Shown: piece after piece, positions 1 through 7,969 of the stretch | How positions within the stretch are numbered: position 1 is the stretch's first letter | How the letters are laid out: the number at the start of each line of letters is the position of its first letter | Source of the DNA: an uncultured Dysosmobacter sp. | GTDB lineage: Bacteria > Bacillota > Clostridia > Oscillospirales > Oscillospiraceae | Length of the DNA stretch: 64,000 bases | Assembly: GCA_934563745.1 (NCBI GenBank) | Contig: CAKTHE010000004.1 | Span: 1 to 64,000, forward strand | Reading direction: 5' to 3' | The notes under the pieces: model-generated | What the model saw: only the letters and a program-made list of their open reading frames with translations | Told to the model about the DNA's origin: nothing | Database searches by the model: none | Made by a program: the position numbers and the translations under genes

Positions 1-553
1 CGGAGATCTTGATGAGGATGACCCGGATGTCCTTGGCCATGGCCATGAGCATCTTCCGCAGGTTCTCCATCTGCTCATCTTCCTTGGTGGCGTACTGGAT
101 CCGGGTCAGCTTGCTGACGCCTTCCACCAGATCCGCCACGGTGGGCGAGGTGAGCTTGGCCACGTCGTCGTAAGTGGCGGGGGTGTCCTCAATGACGTCG
201 TGCAGAAGAGCCGCCTCGATGGATTCCGAGTCCAGATGCAGCTCCTCCGCCACGATCTGGGCCACGGCCAGGGGGTGAATGATATACGGCTCGCCGCTTT
301 TGCGCTTCTGGTTGCGGTGGGCCCGTTCGGCAAATTCAAAGGCCGCCCGGATCTGGGGCAGGTCTGCCCCGGGATTGTAGGCGCGGATCGTGCGCTCAAG
401 CTGCGCGTACTGGGCCTGCACATCCGGCGCGGGAAGCCCTGCGTCCGCCGCAGCTTCCGCGGCGGCTTTGACCGCGGCGGAGTCCGCCTGTGCTTCCGGC
501 ACGGCGGGGGTCCGGCCGGATTCGGGAGCCGGAGCAGATTCTTGGATCGTCAT
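1..553 (-). CDS. relA: RelA/SpoT (p)ppGpp synthetase/hydrolase, N-terminal part
   Basis: Only the first 184 residues lie in the window; the gene runs off the left edge. The stringent-response enzyme makes and degrades (p)ppGpp. The visible part is the HD hydrolase domain: residues about 78-80 (RAHR), the HP pair at 93-94 and the LLHDVIEDT metal-binding HD motif at 117-125, followed by the conserved ATKEDEQMENLRKM helix region. The synthetase, TGS and ACT domains would lie outside. An alanine-rich extension of about 45 residues precedes the HD domain. The ATG start lies 9 bases after the recJ stop, so the two are probably cotranscribed, an arrangement common in Firmicutes. Whether synthetase activity is kept cannot be judged here. 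Confidence 0.93.
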   Translation of the reverse strand, partial: MTIQESAPAPESGRTPAVPEAQADSAAVKAAAEAAADAGLPAPDVQAQYAQLERTIRAYNPGADLPQIRAAFEFAERAHRNQKRKSGEPYIIHPLAVAQIVAEELHLDSESIEAALLHDVIEDTPATYDDVAKLTSPTVADLVEGVSKLTRIQYATKEDEQMENLRKMLMAMAKDIRVILIKIS

Positions 554-562
554 GATAACACC

Positions 563-2647
563 TCAATTCCGGGGCGCGGCGGGATTTCCCAGCCGCGCAA
601 GATACGGGCATGCGTTCAGATCGGCCTTGTCCTTGCGGGGGATCCGCTTGAGGCGGATGGATGTGCCCTCGCGGGACAGGCTTAAAAGTCCGCGCTCGGA
701 AAAAACCTCCAGCGCCAGGGCGGCCCGCAGAAAGCTTTCGTTTCCGCCGGCCTCCTCCGCCAACTGACGCAGCAGCGGAAGAACGGGCGTTTCCAGCCGC
801 CCGCTGTCCAGACGGCGGCTGAGCACCGTCCAAAATGCGCCGAACTGCTCCCGCGAGGTTTTGAGCCGTGCGGTCTCCTGGGCGCTGAGGGGGCTGCCGT
901 CCATGCAGCGGTGCAGCAGCTCCAGCGCCTCGGCCTCATGGCGGCTGGCGCACAGGGAAGGGCGCAGGTCCAGCAGCTGCAGCTGCACGGAGGTGGTGCC
1001 CCGGAAAGTGTTGAGCTGCAGATGAAAGGCGGCGTCCACCCGGTCGCCCGCGCTCAGGGCGCACTGGCGGGCCGTCATGGAAAAGAAGATCCCCTCAAAG
1101 TGGGCCGGGCCTTTGCTCAGCCGCAGCTTCAGATGCTTGCCCTGGCCCACCGGCTGGACTGCGTCCACCGTGGCGCCCAGCAGGGCAAACACCGGCCGGG
1201 GATTGCCGGAGCCATACGGCTCCAGCTGATCCAGCGAGGCCACCTCCTGCTCGGTCACGCTGCCCGGCGCGCGGATGGCCGCATCCACGTCCAGCGATGA
1301 GACCGGCGGCTCTTTGCCCACACAGCCGCGGACATAGCGATTCATCCGGGCCCGGAAGGCCGGAATGTTGGCTTCCTTGATGGTAAAGCCGGCGGCCAGG
1401 GCGTGTCCGCCGAAGCCCTCCAGCAGGTCTGAGCAGGCTTCCAGCGCCTCAAACAGGTTCAGCCCGCCGTAGGAGCGGCACGAGCCCTTGCCGCAGCCGT
1501 CCTTAAGATGGATCATAAAGCTGGGACAGGCGTATTTTTCACTCAGCCGGGAGGCGACGATGCCTACCACGCCCTGATGCCATTCCTCACTGGCCAGAAC
1601 CAGCGCGCTGCGCTCCTCCTCCGGCAGATGCCCGATCTGCTCCACCGCTTCGGCGCAGATGGTCTGCTCCACGCTTTGGCGCTTGCGGTTGAGCTCACAC
1701 AGCTGCCGGGCGAGGGCCTCTGCCCGGGCGGGGTCCTGCTCCTCCAGAAGGTCGGCGGCCAGGTCCGCAGCCCCCATGCGCCCGGCGGCGTTGATCCGGG
1801 GCGAGAGTACAAAGCCAATCTGTGTGGAGCTGATGGGCTTTCCGGAAAGGCCGACCTCCCGGATCAGCGCATGGATTCCCACAAAATCCGTATGGGGCAG
1901 GGCGTCCAGCCCGCAGCGGACGATGACCCGGTTTTCTCCCTCCATGCGCATGACGTCGGCCACCGTGCCGATGGCGGCCAGGGTGCAGTACCGGGCGAAG
2001 AGCGCATCCTCCCGGCTCTCGCCGCCCAGGGCCAATACCAGCTTCAGGGCTACCCCCACGCCGGCCAGGTGCTTAAACGGATACGGACAGTCCGCCCGGT
2101 GAGGATCCACCACCGCCACAGCGGCCGGAAGCGGCTCTTTGCACTCATGGTGATCCGTGATCACCACATCCAGCCCCAGGGAATTGGCAAAGTCCACCTC
2201 CTCGTTGCCGGTGATGCCGCAGTCCACGGTGACCATCAGCGTGGCGCCCTGGCGGACCAGGCTGCGGATCGCCTCCTTGCCCAGCCCATAGCCGTCCTCA
2301 ATGCGGCGGGGAATATAGCGCAGGCAGGTGAGCCCGCAGCTGCGCAGATAATCGGTCAAAAGACAGGTGGAGGTAATGCCGTCCACGTCATAGTCGCCGA
2401 AGACGGCGACGGTTTCCTTCCGGGTGATGGCCTGCTGGATCCGGGCCACGGCCCGGTCCATATCCTTCATCAGAAGCGGCGAGAGCGTCAACGTCCGCTC
2501 CGCCTCCAAAAACTCGGCTGCGGCCTCCGCCGACTTCACGCCCCGAACGGCCAGAACCGACGCGAGAAGCCGGGAATAGCCGGCCTCCTGCAAAAGGGCG
2601 ACGGCCGCAGGGTCCGGCGCGGCGATGTTCCATTTTTCAAATTTCAA
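563..2647 (-). CDS. recJ: Single-stranded-DNA-specific exonuclease RecJ
   Basis: A 694-residue 5'-3' single-strand DNA exonuclease acting in RecF-type recombination and mismatch or base-excision repair. The DHH phosphoesterase motifs are clear: GDYDVDG at residues 84-90, a VDCGIT block near 141-146 and DHH at 165-167. The DHHA1 domain is marked by GGHALAAGF near residue 410. An OB-fold region and a C-terminal extension follow. Length is a little above the 560-residue gammaproteobacterial form but usual for clostridia. It heads a two-gene unit with relA and is preceded by its own promoter at 2702-2730. No frameshift or missing catalytic residue was seen. Confidence 0.95.
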   Translation of the reverse strand: MKFEKWNIAAPDPAAVALLQEAGYSRLLASVLAVRGVKSAEAAAEFLEAERTLTLSPLLMKDMDRAVARIQQAITRKETVAVFGDYDVDGITSTCLLTDYLRSCGLTCLRYIPRRIEDGYGLGKEAIRSLVRQGATLMVTVDCGITGNEEVDFANSLGLDVVITDHHECKEPLPAAVAVVDPHRADCPYPFKHLAGVGVALKLVLALGGESREDALFARYCTLAAIGTVADVMRMEGENRVIVRCGLDALPHTDFVGIHALIREVGLSGKPISSTQIGFVLSPRINAAGRMGAADLAADLLEEQDPARAEALARQLCELNRKRQSVEQTICAEAVEQIGHLPEEERSALVLASEEWHQGVVGIVASRLSEKYACPSFMIHLKDGCGKGSCRSYGGLNLFEALEACSDLLEGFGGHALAAGFTIKEANIPAFRARMNRYVRGCVGKEPPVSSLDVDAAIRAPGSVTEQEVASLDQLEPYGSGNPRPVFALLGATVDAVQPVGQGKHLKLRLSKGPAHFEGIFFSMTARQCALSAGDRVDAAFHLQLNTFRGTTSVQLQLLDLRPSLCASRHEAEALELLHRCMDGSPLSAQETARLKTSREQFGAFWTVLSRRLDSGRLETPVLPLLRQLAEEAGGNESFLRAALALEVFSERGLLSLSREGTSIRLKRIPRKDKADLNACPYLARLGNPAAPRN

Positions 2648-2701
2648 TGCCGGGCCGCCTCCTTTGTGCGAATTTCGCTACTATACCATGATAACTTTAA
2701 T

Positions 2702-2730
2702 ATTATAGCAAATCCGGCGGAAAAGGTAAA
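2702..2730 (-). promoter_or_regulatory. Sigma-A-type promoter of recJ
   Basis: Read on the minus strand there is TTTACC (2725-2730), a 17-base spacer and a perfect TATAAT (2702-2707), upstream of the recJ ATG at 2647. It lies back to back with the plus-strand promoter of the SLH gene. Confidence 0.7.
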
Positions 2731-2766
2731 GCCTCTTTTGCGCACATTTCCTTGCGGCGTCTGGGT

Positions 2767-2795
2767 TTGACGGGAAAAGCAAAGTCTGTTACAAT
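2767..2795 (+). promoter_or_regulatory. Sigma-A-type promoter of the SLH protein gene
   Basis: TTGACG (2767-2772), a 17-base spacer and TACAAT (2790-2795); each box matches consensus at five of six positions. The predicted start of transcription is about 35 bases before the ATG at 2836, leaving room for the AAAAGGAG ribosome binding site. Confidence 0.75.
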
Positions 2796-2835
2796 ACGCG
2801 GAGAATGAAGAATTTGCCAAAAGGAGCGTAAGATC

Positions 2836-4377
2836 ATGAAAAGACGATTGCTGCGCGCCGGATCGCTGCTGCTGGTCTGTGTGCTGCTGGGGACGCTGTG
2901 CGCGGTTCCGGCGGCCGGTGCGGCGGGCCGGTTCCGGGATGTGCCCGCCACGAGCTGGGCGGCCGCCGCCATCGACCAGGCGGTGGATCTGGGGCTGTTT
3001 CAGGGTGAGACGAAGGATCGTTTCGGAATGGGTCACAAGATGACCCGGGCGGCCTTTGCCGTGGTGCTGTGCCGCCTGTTCCGCTGGGAACTGGAGACGC
3101 CGGAGCAGGGCAGCTACCGGGACAATCAGGACCGGAAGGCCTGGTACTTCAGCGCCGTGGAGACGGCGTACCGGCACGGGGCGATCACAGCCCAGACCGA
3201 TACCTTCCGCCCCCGGGACCCCATCACCCGGGAGGAGCTGGCAGTGATGCTGGTGCGGGCCCTGGGATACGGCACTCTGGCCGGTATGGTGCAGGAACTG
3301 CCCATGCCCTTTACGGATGTCTCCTCCAACGCGGGCTATATTTCCGTGGCGTACCGGCTGGGGATCGTCAGCGGCACCTCCAAAACCACGTTTTCCCCCA
3401 CCCGGACGGCCACTCGGGAACAGGCGGCGGTGATGCTGGTGCGGACCTACACGCACTATTATGCCGCGGCGCCCGCCATCTGCGGCGCGGCCCGGATCGG
3501 AGGGCGGCAGACCGATGACTTCCGGGGCTATGAGTCTGTGGCGGCGGAGGGAGTCCGCCTGAACGCCAGCGGAAGCCTGAGCGCGCTGTCCGGCCAGACG
3601 GCGGAGCAGGCGGCCGCGCTGTGCCGGACGATCCGGTCCTCCGGCGCCAAGGCGCTGCTTCTGGTCAGCGGAACGGAAACGGCCCTTTCCGCCCCGGCGG
3701 AGACCGCCGCGGCGTCTGTGGCAAGCCGGGTTTCCGAGCAGGCGTGGGATGGCGCGGTACTGGATCTTGCCAAGCTGCCCGCGGCGCGGCAGGCGGAGCT
3801 GACCGAGTTGGTCCGGGCCCTGAAAAAGGCGCTGGGGGACAAGCTTCTGTATGTGGCGGCGGAGGCGCCGGCCTGGCGCGGGACCTTATACGGCGGGTAT
3901 GACTATGCGGCGCTGGGCGCGGTGGCGGACCGGCTGATCCTGCGGACGCAGACGGACAGCCGCCTGTCCGGCGGAACGGTGACCTCCGCGCCGCTGGAGC
4001 CGCTGGAGGAGGTCTATTACGCCCTGGGTGAGCTGCAGGGGGCCGTGGCGCCGGAGAAGATCTCTCTTTGGATCACCACCACCGGCAACGCCTTTTCCGG
4101 GGTGAACCGCAGCGGCAGCGTCTCGGCGGAGGAGATCCGCCAGCTGCTGGATTCCGGCGCCGCCCGGAGCTATTACTCCGAGCGCTATGAGGCGGCGTAC
4201 CTGGTGCGGACGGTCAACGCAAGTCAGACGGTGGTGTGGTATCACAACGCCCGTTCTGCCGCCGCCCGGGACACGCTGGCCTCCTTCTTCGGCGTCGGCT
4301 CCTTCTTCCTCAGCGATCTCTCGTCCCTGGCGGACTATCCCGGGGGCGGCTCGGTCCGTACCGGCCTGCTGGGCTGA
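2836..4377 (+). CDS. Secreted SLH protein with degenerate GH18-like domain
   Basis: A 513-residue exported protein. Residues 1-30 form a signal peptide (KRR, a leucine/valine core, then AVPAAGAAG). Three SLH repeats follow at roughly 33-90, 95-150 and 155-205 (FRDVPATSW, YRDNQDRKAW, FTDVSSNAGY starts), which anchor proteins to cell-wall polymers. The rest resembles the glycoside hydrolase family 18 barrel: a DGAVLDLA segment at 305-312 where active enzymes have DGxDxDxE, a YDYAALGAVADRLIL strand, and a PEKISLWIT strand. The catalytic Glu is Ala312 and the middle Asp is Val308, so chitinase-type activity is unlikely; a carbohydrate-binding or structural surface role is inferred. It is a single-gene unit with its own promoter and terminator. 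Confidence 0.85.
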   Translation: MKRRLLRAGSLLLVCVLLGTLCAVPAAGAAGRFRDVPATSWAAAAIDQAVDLGLFQGETKDRFGMGHKMTRAAFAVVLCRLFRWELETPEQGSYRDNQDRKAWYFSAVETAYRHGAITAQTDTFRPRDPITREELAVMLVRALGYGTLAGMVQELPMPFTDVSSNAGYISVAYRLGIVSGTSKTTFSPTRTATREQAAVMLVRTYTHYYAAAPAICGAARIGGRQTDDFRGYESVAAEGVRLNASGSLSALSGQTAEQAAALCRTIRSSGAKALLLVSGTETALSAPAETAAASVASRVSEQAWDGAVLDLAKLPAARQAELTELVRALKKALGDKLLYVAAEAPAWRGTLYGGYDYAALGAVADRLILRTQTDSRLSGGTVTSAPLEPLEEVYYALGELQGAVAPEKISLWITTTGNAFSGVNRSGSVSAEEIRQLLDSGAARSYYSERYEAAYLVRTVNASQTVVWYHNARSAAARDTLASFFGVGSFFLSDLSSLADYPGGGSVRTGLLG

Positions 4378-4397
4378 GGCGGGACGAAAAAAGCAGA

Positions 4398-4431
4398 AAA
4401 AATCGGGTCCGGTTTTCCGGACCCGATTTTT
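4398..4431. terminator. Bidirectional terminator between convergent genes
   Basis: Perfect 15-bp inverted repeat with a TTTT loop (arms 4398-4412 and 4417-4431). The AAAAA/TTTTT ends serve both the SLH gene on the plus strand and the P-loop gene on the minus strand. Confidence 0.9.
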
Positions 4432-4443
4432 GATCGGTGCAGC

Positions 4444-4854
4444 TTACAGGAATTTTGCCATTCCGTCGGTAGCCATGGAGGGATCGGCGCTGATGGTGGC
4501 CGTGAACTTGATGTGATTCTGCTCACCGAAGGCGTCCAGCCAGTTGATAAAGGCCTCCGTCTCCGCGTTGATTTCACCGCCGATGATCTTGCACAGATTG
4601 TCGATGAATACATGCGAAATATCGTAATTCCCCGCGTAAAGGCCGCTGATGAAGCCGCGGAACACGTCGTAATTGTTCAGCTTATATTCCTGCGCATCAA
4701 TCAGACGAATGTGATAGTGAATATCATAATTCATGGTGGAGTTGGCCTCAATGCACACCACGTTGCCGGGCTCGTCCTTCGCTGCGTTGTTGATCATTTC
4801 GATCAGCTTCTTGGTTTTACCGGAGCCCTTGACGCCCATAATCAGTCTGACCAT
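4444..4854 (-). CDS. Small P-loop ATP-binding protein of unknown function
   Basis: A 136-residue cytoplasmic protein. The N-terminus holds a Walker A loop, MGVKGSGKT at residues 6-14, and a hydrophobic strand ending in Asp (HVFIDNL) that could be Walker B. There is no helicase, nucleotide-kinase or partner domain that I recognise, and no membrane segment. The start is supported by an AGGAGTGA site seven bases upstream. It is more AT-rich in composition and uses more Asn, Ile and Lys than its neighbours. It stands alone, with a 15-bp inverted repeat upstream (4969-5007). Similar short P-loop proteins are, to my recollection, common in clostridia without an assigned role, so no function is given. 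Confidence 0.7.
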   Translation of the reverse strand: MVRLIMGVKGSGKTKKLIEMINNAAKDEPGNVVCIEANSTMNYDIHYHIRLIDAQEYKLNNYDVFRGFISGLYAGNYDISHVFIDNLCKIIGGEINAETEAFINWLDAFGEQNHIKFTATISADPSMATDGMAKFL

Positions 4855-4968
4855 AGTAAATCACTCCTGTTATATAGAATTGCGGGGGATAGGTTTCTAA
4901 AGTAAATATAGCATACCGCCGAAGAAAAGGCAATGCAGAAAAGAAAGAGGAAACTTTGTCTATAATGT

Positions 4969-5007
4969 AAATTGACACAGCTGCCGGCCTGACAGCTGTG
5001 TCAATTT
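4969..5007. repeat. Perfect 15-bp inverted repeat upstream of the P-loop gene
   Basis: Arms at 4969-4983 (AAATTGACACAGCTG) and 4993-5007, with a 9-base loop CCGGCCTGA. It lies between the end of pgi (5046) and the start of the P-loop gene (4854), both on the minus strand. It could be a terminator for pgi, but the tract after the hairpin on that strand is only AATTTACATT, so an operator or processing hairpin is also possible. Confidence 0.75.
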
Positions 5008-5045
5008 GTGAAATGTTCCCAAAATGTGCCGCGGCCGGAAAAAGT

Positions 5046-6383
5046 TTACCGGGCCAGCTTTTCCTCCAGCTCTGTGCGCTGGGCCTCGTACCCGGGCTTG
5101 CCCAGCAGGGCGAACATGTTCTTCTTGTAGGCCTCCACGCCGGGCTGGTCAAAGGGGTTCACATCCAGCAGATAGCCGGACAGGCCGCAGGCATATTCAA
5201 AGAAATAGATCAGCTGGCCCAGGGCGTGGGGCGTTTTGCCATCCAGCTCGATGAGCAGGTTGGGGACGCCGCCCTCCGTATGGGCCAGCAGCGTTCCCTG
5301 CCGGGCCTTTTCCCGGATCGTATCCAGATCTGTCCCGGCCAGAAAGTCCAGCCCGTCGCCGCTTTGCTCCGCCGCGGGGACGCGCAGGCGCCGGGCGGAG
5401 GGCCCCAGCGAGACGACCGTTTCAAACAGCAGCCGCTCCCCGTCCTGGATATATTGGCCCATGGAGTGCAGGTCTGCAGTGAATTCCACACTGGCGGGGA
5501 AAAGCCCCTTGCCGTCCTTCCCCTCGCTCTCGCCGTAAAGCTGCTTCCACCATTCGGCCATAAAGCGGAAAGCCGGATCATAGCAGGCCAGCACCTCCAC
5601 CCGCTTGCCGCACTTGCGGTAAAGCTGATAGCGCAGGGCGGCGTATTGCCAGGCCGGGCAGGAAAAGCCGGGCTGGGCGCAGCAGTCCATCATGGCGGCG
5701 GCGCCGGCCATCAGGGCGTCCGTATCCACCCCGGCCACCGCAATGGGCAAAAGGCCCACAGCGCTGAGCACGGAGTAGCGCCCGCCTACGCTGTCCGGCA
5801 CGGTGAAGCATTCCCAGCCGGCCGCGTCCGCCTCTGCCTTCAGCGCGCCCTTCTCCCGGTCCGTGGTGGCATAGATCCGCCGGGCCGCACCGTCCCGGCC
5901 ATAGCGGGCCTCCAGTGCAGAGCGGAAAAAGCGGAAGGCCACGGCCGGCTCGGTGGTGGTGCCGGACTTGGAGATGACATTGACGGAAAAATCCACATCC
6001 GCCACCAGATCCAGCACCTCGCCCAGGGCGTCGGCGCTGAGACCGTTGCCAACAAAATAGATGTTGGGGCCGTCCTTTTTCTTCAGGTTGTACTGAGGTG
6101 AGCACAGGCATTCGATCACGCCCCGGGCACCCAGATAGGAGCCGCCGATGCCGATGACCACCAGGGCCTGGGAGTCCCCGCGGATCTTCCGGGCCGCCTG
6201 CTGAATGCGGGCATACTCCGCCCGGTCATAGTCCCGGGGCAGATGGACCCAGCCGGTGAACGAGCCGCCCAGGCCGGACCCGCTCTGCAGGTTTTCGTGG
6301 GCCTTCTGCAGCCGGGGCGCCAGCGCCTCTTCATAGGGCAGCGGTAAAAATTTGTGCATGTGGAACTGTTTCAGCGTCAGCAT
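5046..6383 (-). CDS. pgi: Glucose-6-phosphate isomerase
   Basis: A 445-residue enzyme interconverting glucose 6-phosphate and fructose 6-phosphate in the cytoplasm. The length fits the short Bacillus/clostridial form (about 450). The SIS-type sugar-phosphate site is visible as VIGIGGSYLGARG and VISKSGTTTEPAVAF, and the C-terminal DVNPFDQPGVEAYK signature is intact. The open frame extends further upstream, but the ATG at 6381-6383 is chosen because GGAAGGG lies just before it and MLTLKQF fits family N-termini. A promoter (TTGTGC, 17 bases, TATACT) lies at 6469-6497. Confidence 0.96.
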   Translation of the reverse strand: MLTLKQFHMHKFLPLPYEEALAPRLQKAHENLQSGSGLGGSFTGWVHLPRDYDRAEYARIQQAARKIRGDSQALVVIGIGGSYLGARGVIECLCSPQYNLKKKDGPNIYFVGNGLSADALGEVLDLVADVDFSVNVISKSGTTTEPAVAFRFFRSALEARYGRDGAARRIYATTDREKGALKAEADAAGWECFTVPDSVGGRYSVLSAVGLLPIAVAGVDTDALMAGAAAMMDCCAQPGFSCPAWQYAALRYQLYRKCGKRVEVLACYDPAFRFMAEWWKQLYGESEGKDGKGLFPASVEFTADLHSMGQYIQDGERLLFETVVSLGPSARRLRVPAAEQSGDGLDFLAGTDLDTIREKARQGTLLAHTEGGVPNLLIELDGKTPHALGQLIYFFEYACGLSGYLLDVNPFDQPGVEAYKKNMFALLGKPGYEAQRTELEEKLAR

Positions 6384-6468
6384 AGGGACCGATCCCTTCC
6401 TATGTAAATTTGTCCGTCGACCGGGCATGGGAGCCGGCCTGTTCTTTTCAGGGGCTCTGACTGGGCTC

Positions 6469-6497
6469 AGTATACCAGCTTTCCCGGCTCGGCACAA
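6469..6497 (-). promoter_or_regulatory. Probable promoter of pgi
   Basis: On the minus strand, TTGTGC (6492-6497), a 17-base spacer and TATACT (6469-6474). The -35 box is weak. The 11 bases GTATACTGAGC over the -10 box recur exactly at the promoter of the metallophosphoesterase gene near 17015-17025. Confidence 0.5.
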
Positions 6498-6522
6498 GAA
6501 AAAACCGTCGGAATCAGCGGAT

Positions 6523-7644
6523 TCAGGCTGCCAGCAGGGCCGTGCGCATAAGCCGCAGCAGCATCTGCCCCCAGCGGATCCGGGCCACGCTCTCACCGGC
6601 CAGAATGGGCAGCTCGGCCACAACCGTGCCGTTGTGCTCCACCCGCAGGGTGCCCAGCCGGTCCCCCTGAAGGACCGGGGCGTCCGCGCTGTCCTCCAGA
6701 AGCAGCGTCTGGGTAAGCTCCGCGCGCTGGGCCTTTTCCACCAGCAGGGCGTTGTCCCCGGTCAGAACTGGCTGTACCCGGCTTTGAACCCCCAGCCGGA
6801 CCGGGACCGGCGGCAGGAGCTCCTCCGGCGTGACATGTACCAGGGCGTATTGGGAAAAGCCATAGCTGAGCAGGGCTTTGGCGTCTTCAAAGCGTTGGGC
6901 GGAGGTGGCGCCCTTGAGGATCACGGCGATCAGCTCCATCCCATCCCGCTCCGCAGTGGCGGAGAGGCAATAGCCGGCGGTGGAGGTGGACCCGGTTTTC
7001 AGACCGGTGGCGCCGTCGTAAAAGCGGATCAGCTTATTGGTGTTGACCAGGGAAGATGTCCCGCCGCGCAGAGTATCCATCCAGATGGTGGTATAGCGGC
7101 GGATATCCGGGTGGTGCGCGATGAGCTCCCGGGACATCAGCGCAATGTCATACGCGGAGGTCACATGTCCGGCAGCGGGCAGGCCCGTGGCGTTTTCAAA
7201 ATGCGTGTCCGCCATGCCCAGCTCCTGAGCACGCTGGTTCATGCGCTCGGCAAAGGCGTCCTCGCTGCCGGCGATCTGCTCCGCCAGGGCTACAGCGCAG
7301 TCGTTGGCGGAGACCACGCACACGGCTTTGAGCATTTCGTCCACGGTCAGCTGCTCGCCTTCCTTCAGCCAGATCTGGCTGCCGCCCATGGAACAGGCGT
7401 GGGCGCTGGCCGTGATCACGTCGTCGTAGTGCAGGGCGCCGGAATCGATGGCCTCCATGGTAAGCAGCAGAGTCATGACCTTTGTGACGCTGGCCGGCTC
7501 CAGCGCCCGGTGCTCGTCTTTGGCGAAAAGAACGGTACCGGTGTCCCGCTCCATCAGCAGGGCGGACGGAGCCGAGACCTCCACGGCTTTTGCGCCGGTG
7601 GTCAGCAGCAGCGCCGCGCAAGCCAGCGCGATCCATTTTTTCAT
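6523..7644 (-). CDS. D-alanyl-D-alanine carboxypeptidase (PBP5/DacF type)
   Basis: A 373-residue low-molecular-weight penicillin-binding protein that trims the terminal D-Ala from peptidoglycan stem peptides. Residues 1-20 form a signal peptide ending in AKA. The three active-site motifs are present: SVTK near residue 52, SAND near 112 and KTGS near 215. A PBP5-like C-terminal beta domain follows. The last residues (RIRWGQMLLRLMRTALLAA) form an amphipathic or hydrophobic helix suited to membrane attachment. GGGGGA precedes the ATG. It is upstream of pgi on the same strand, but pgi has its own promoter. Confidence 0.92.
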   Translation of the reverse strand: MKKWIALACAALLLTTGAKAVEVSAPSALLMERDTGTVLFAKDEHRALEPASVTKVMTLLLTMEAIDSGALHYDDVITASAHACSMGGSQIWLKEGEQLTVDEMLKAVCVVSANDCAVALAEQIAGSEDAFAERMNQRAQELGMADTHFENATGLPAAGHVTSAYDIALMSRELIAHHPDIRRYTTIWMDTLRGGTSSLVNTNKLIRFYDGATGLKTGSTSTAGYCLSATAERDGMELIAVILKGATSAQRFEDAKALLSYGFSQYALVHVTPEELLPPVPVRLGVQSRVQPVLTGDNALLVEKAQRAELTQTLLLEDSADAPVLQGDRLGTLRVEHNGTVVAELPILAGESVARIRWGQMLLRLMRTALLAA

Positions 7645-7754
7645 GCTTGTTCCCCCTTTGCAGCGTTGCTTCAGTGTATGACCCGGCGGAACGCTTCATG
7701 CGGACGGGGAAAGCGAAAAATTTCGGCTGCGGCCCGGAGCGGACATTTTTCGAC

Positions 7755-7783
7755 TTGCAAAATGAAAAAAGCTCTGGTATAAT
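7755..7783 (+). promoter_or_regulatory. Promoter of the tRNA-Gly gene
   Basis: TTGCAA (7755-7760), a 17-base spacer and a perfect TATAAT (7778-7783), ending 17 bases before the tRNA. Confidence 0.8.
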
Positions 7784-7800
7784 AGTCCCACAATTGATTT

Positions 7801-7874
7801 GCGGATATAGTTCATCGGTAGAACGGCAGCTTCCCAAGCTGCATAGGCGAGTTCGACTCTCGTTATCCGCTCCA
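7801..7874 (+). tRNA. tRNA-Gly (anticodon CCC)
   Basis: A full cloverleaf can be drawn. The acceptor stem GCGGATA (7801-7807) pairs with TATCCGC (7864-7870). The anticodon stem is GCAGC/GCTGC (7826-7830, 7838-7842) with loop TTCCCAA, giving anticodon CCC at 7833-7835. The T arm contains GTTCGACTC. The discriminator is T, as usual for glycine, and the CCA end is encoded (7872-7874). It is a single-gene transcript with its own promoter and terminator. Confidence 0.96.
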
Positions 7875-7910
7875 AAAAGAAAAGCACCGCAAAGCGGTGC
7901 TTTTCTTTTT
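7874..7910. terminator. Terminator directly after tRNA-Gly
   Basis: Perfect 17-bp inverted repeat around an AAA loop (7874-7890, 7894-7910) ending in TTTTCTTTTT. It begins at the last base of the tRNA and may also stop minus-strand transcription from the membrane protein gene that ends at 7970. Confidence 0.9.
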
Positions 7911-7969
7911 GGAAAATGCCCTGAGCCGGAGCCGGATGCCTTCTTTTCGGAGAGCGCCCGGCTCTTTTT

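Noticed and set aside
1508..2770. Long open frame on the plus strand opposite recJ
   Set aside because: It runs antisense to a well-conserved gene, has no supporting ribosome binding site and its product is unlike any family. Such frames are frequent in high-GC DNA.
7801..7910. tRNA-Gly as an integration (att) site
   Set aside because: tRNA genes often serve as attachment sites, but no integrase, no duplicated 3' end and no mobile genes are found on either side.
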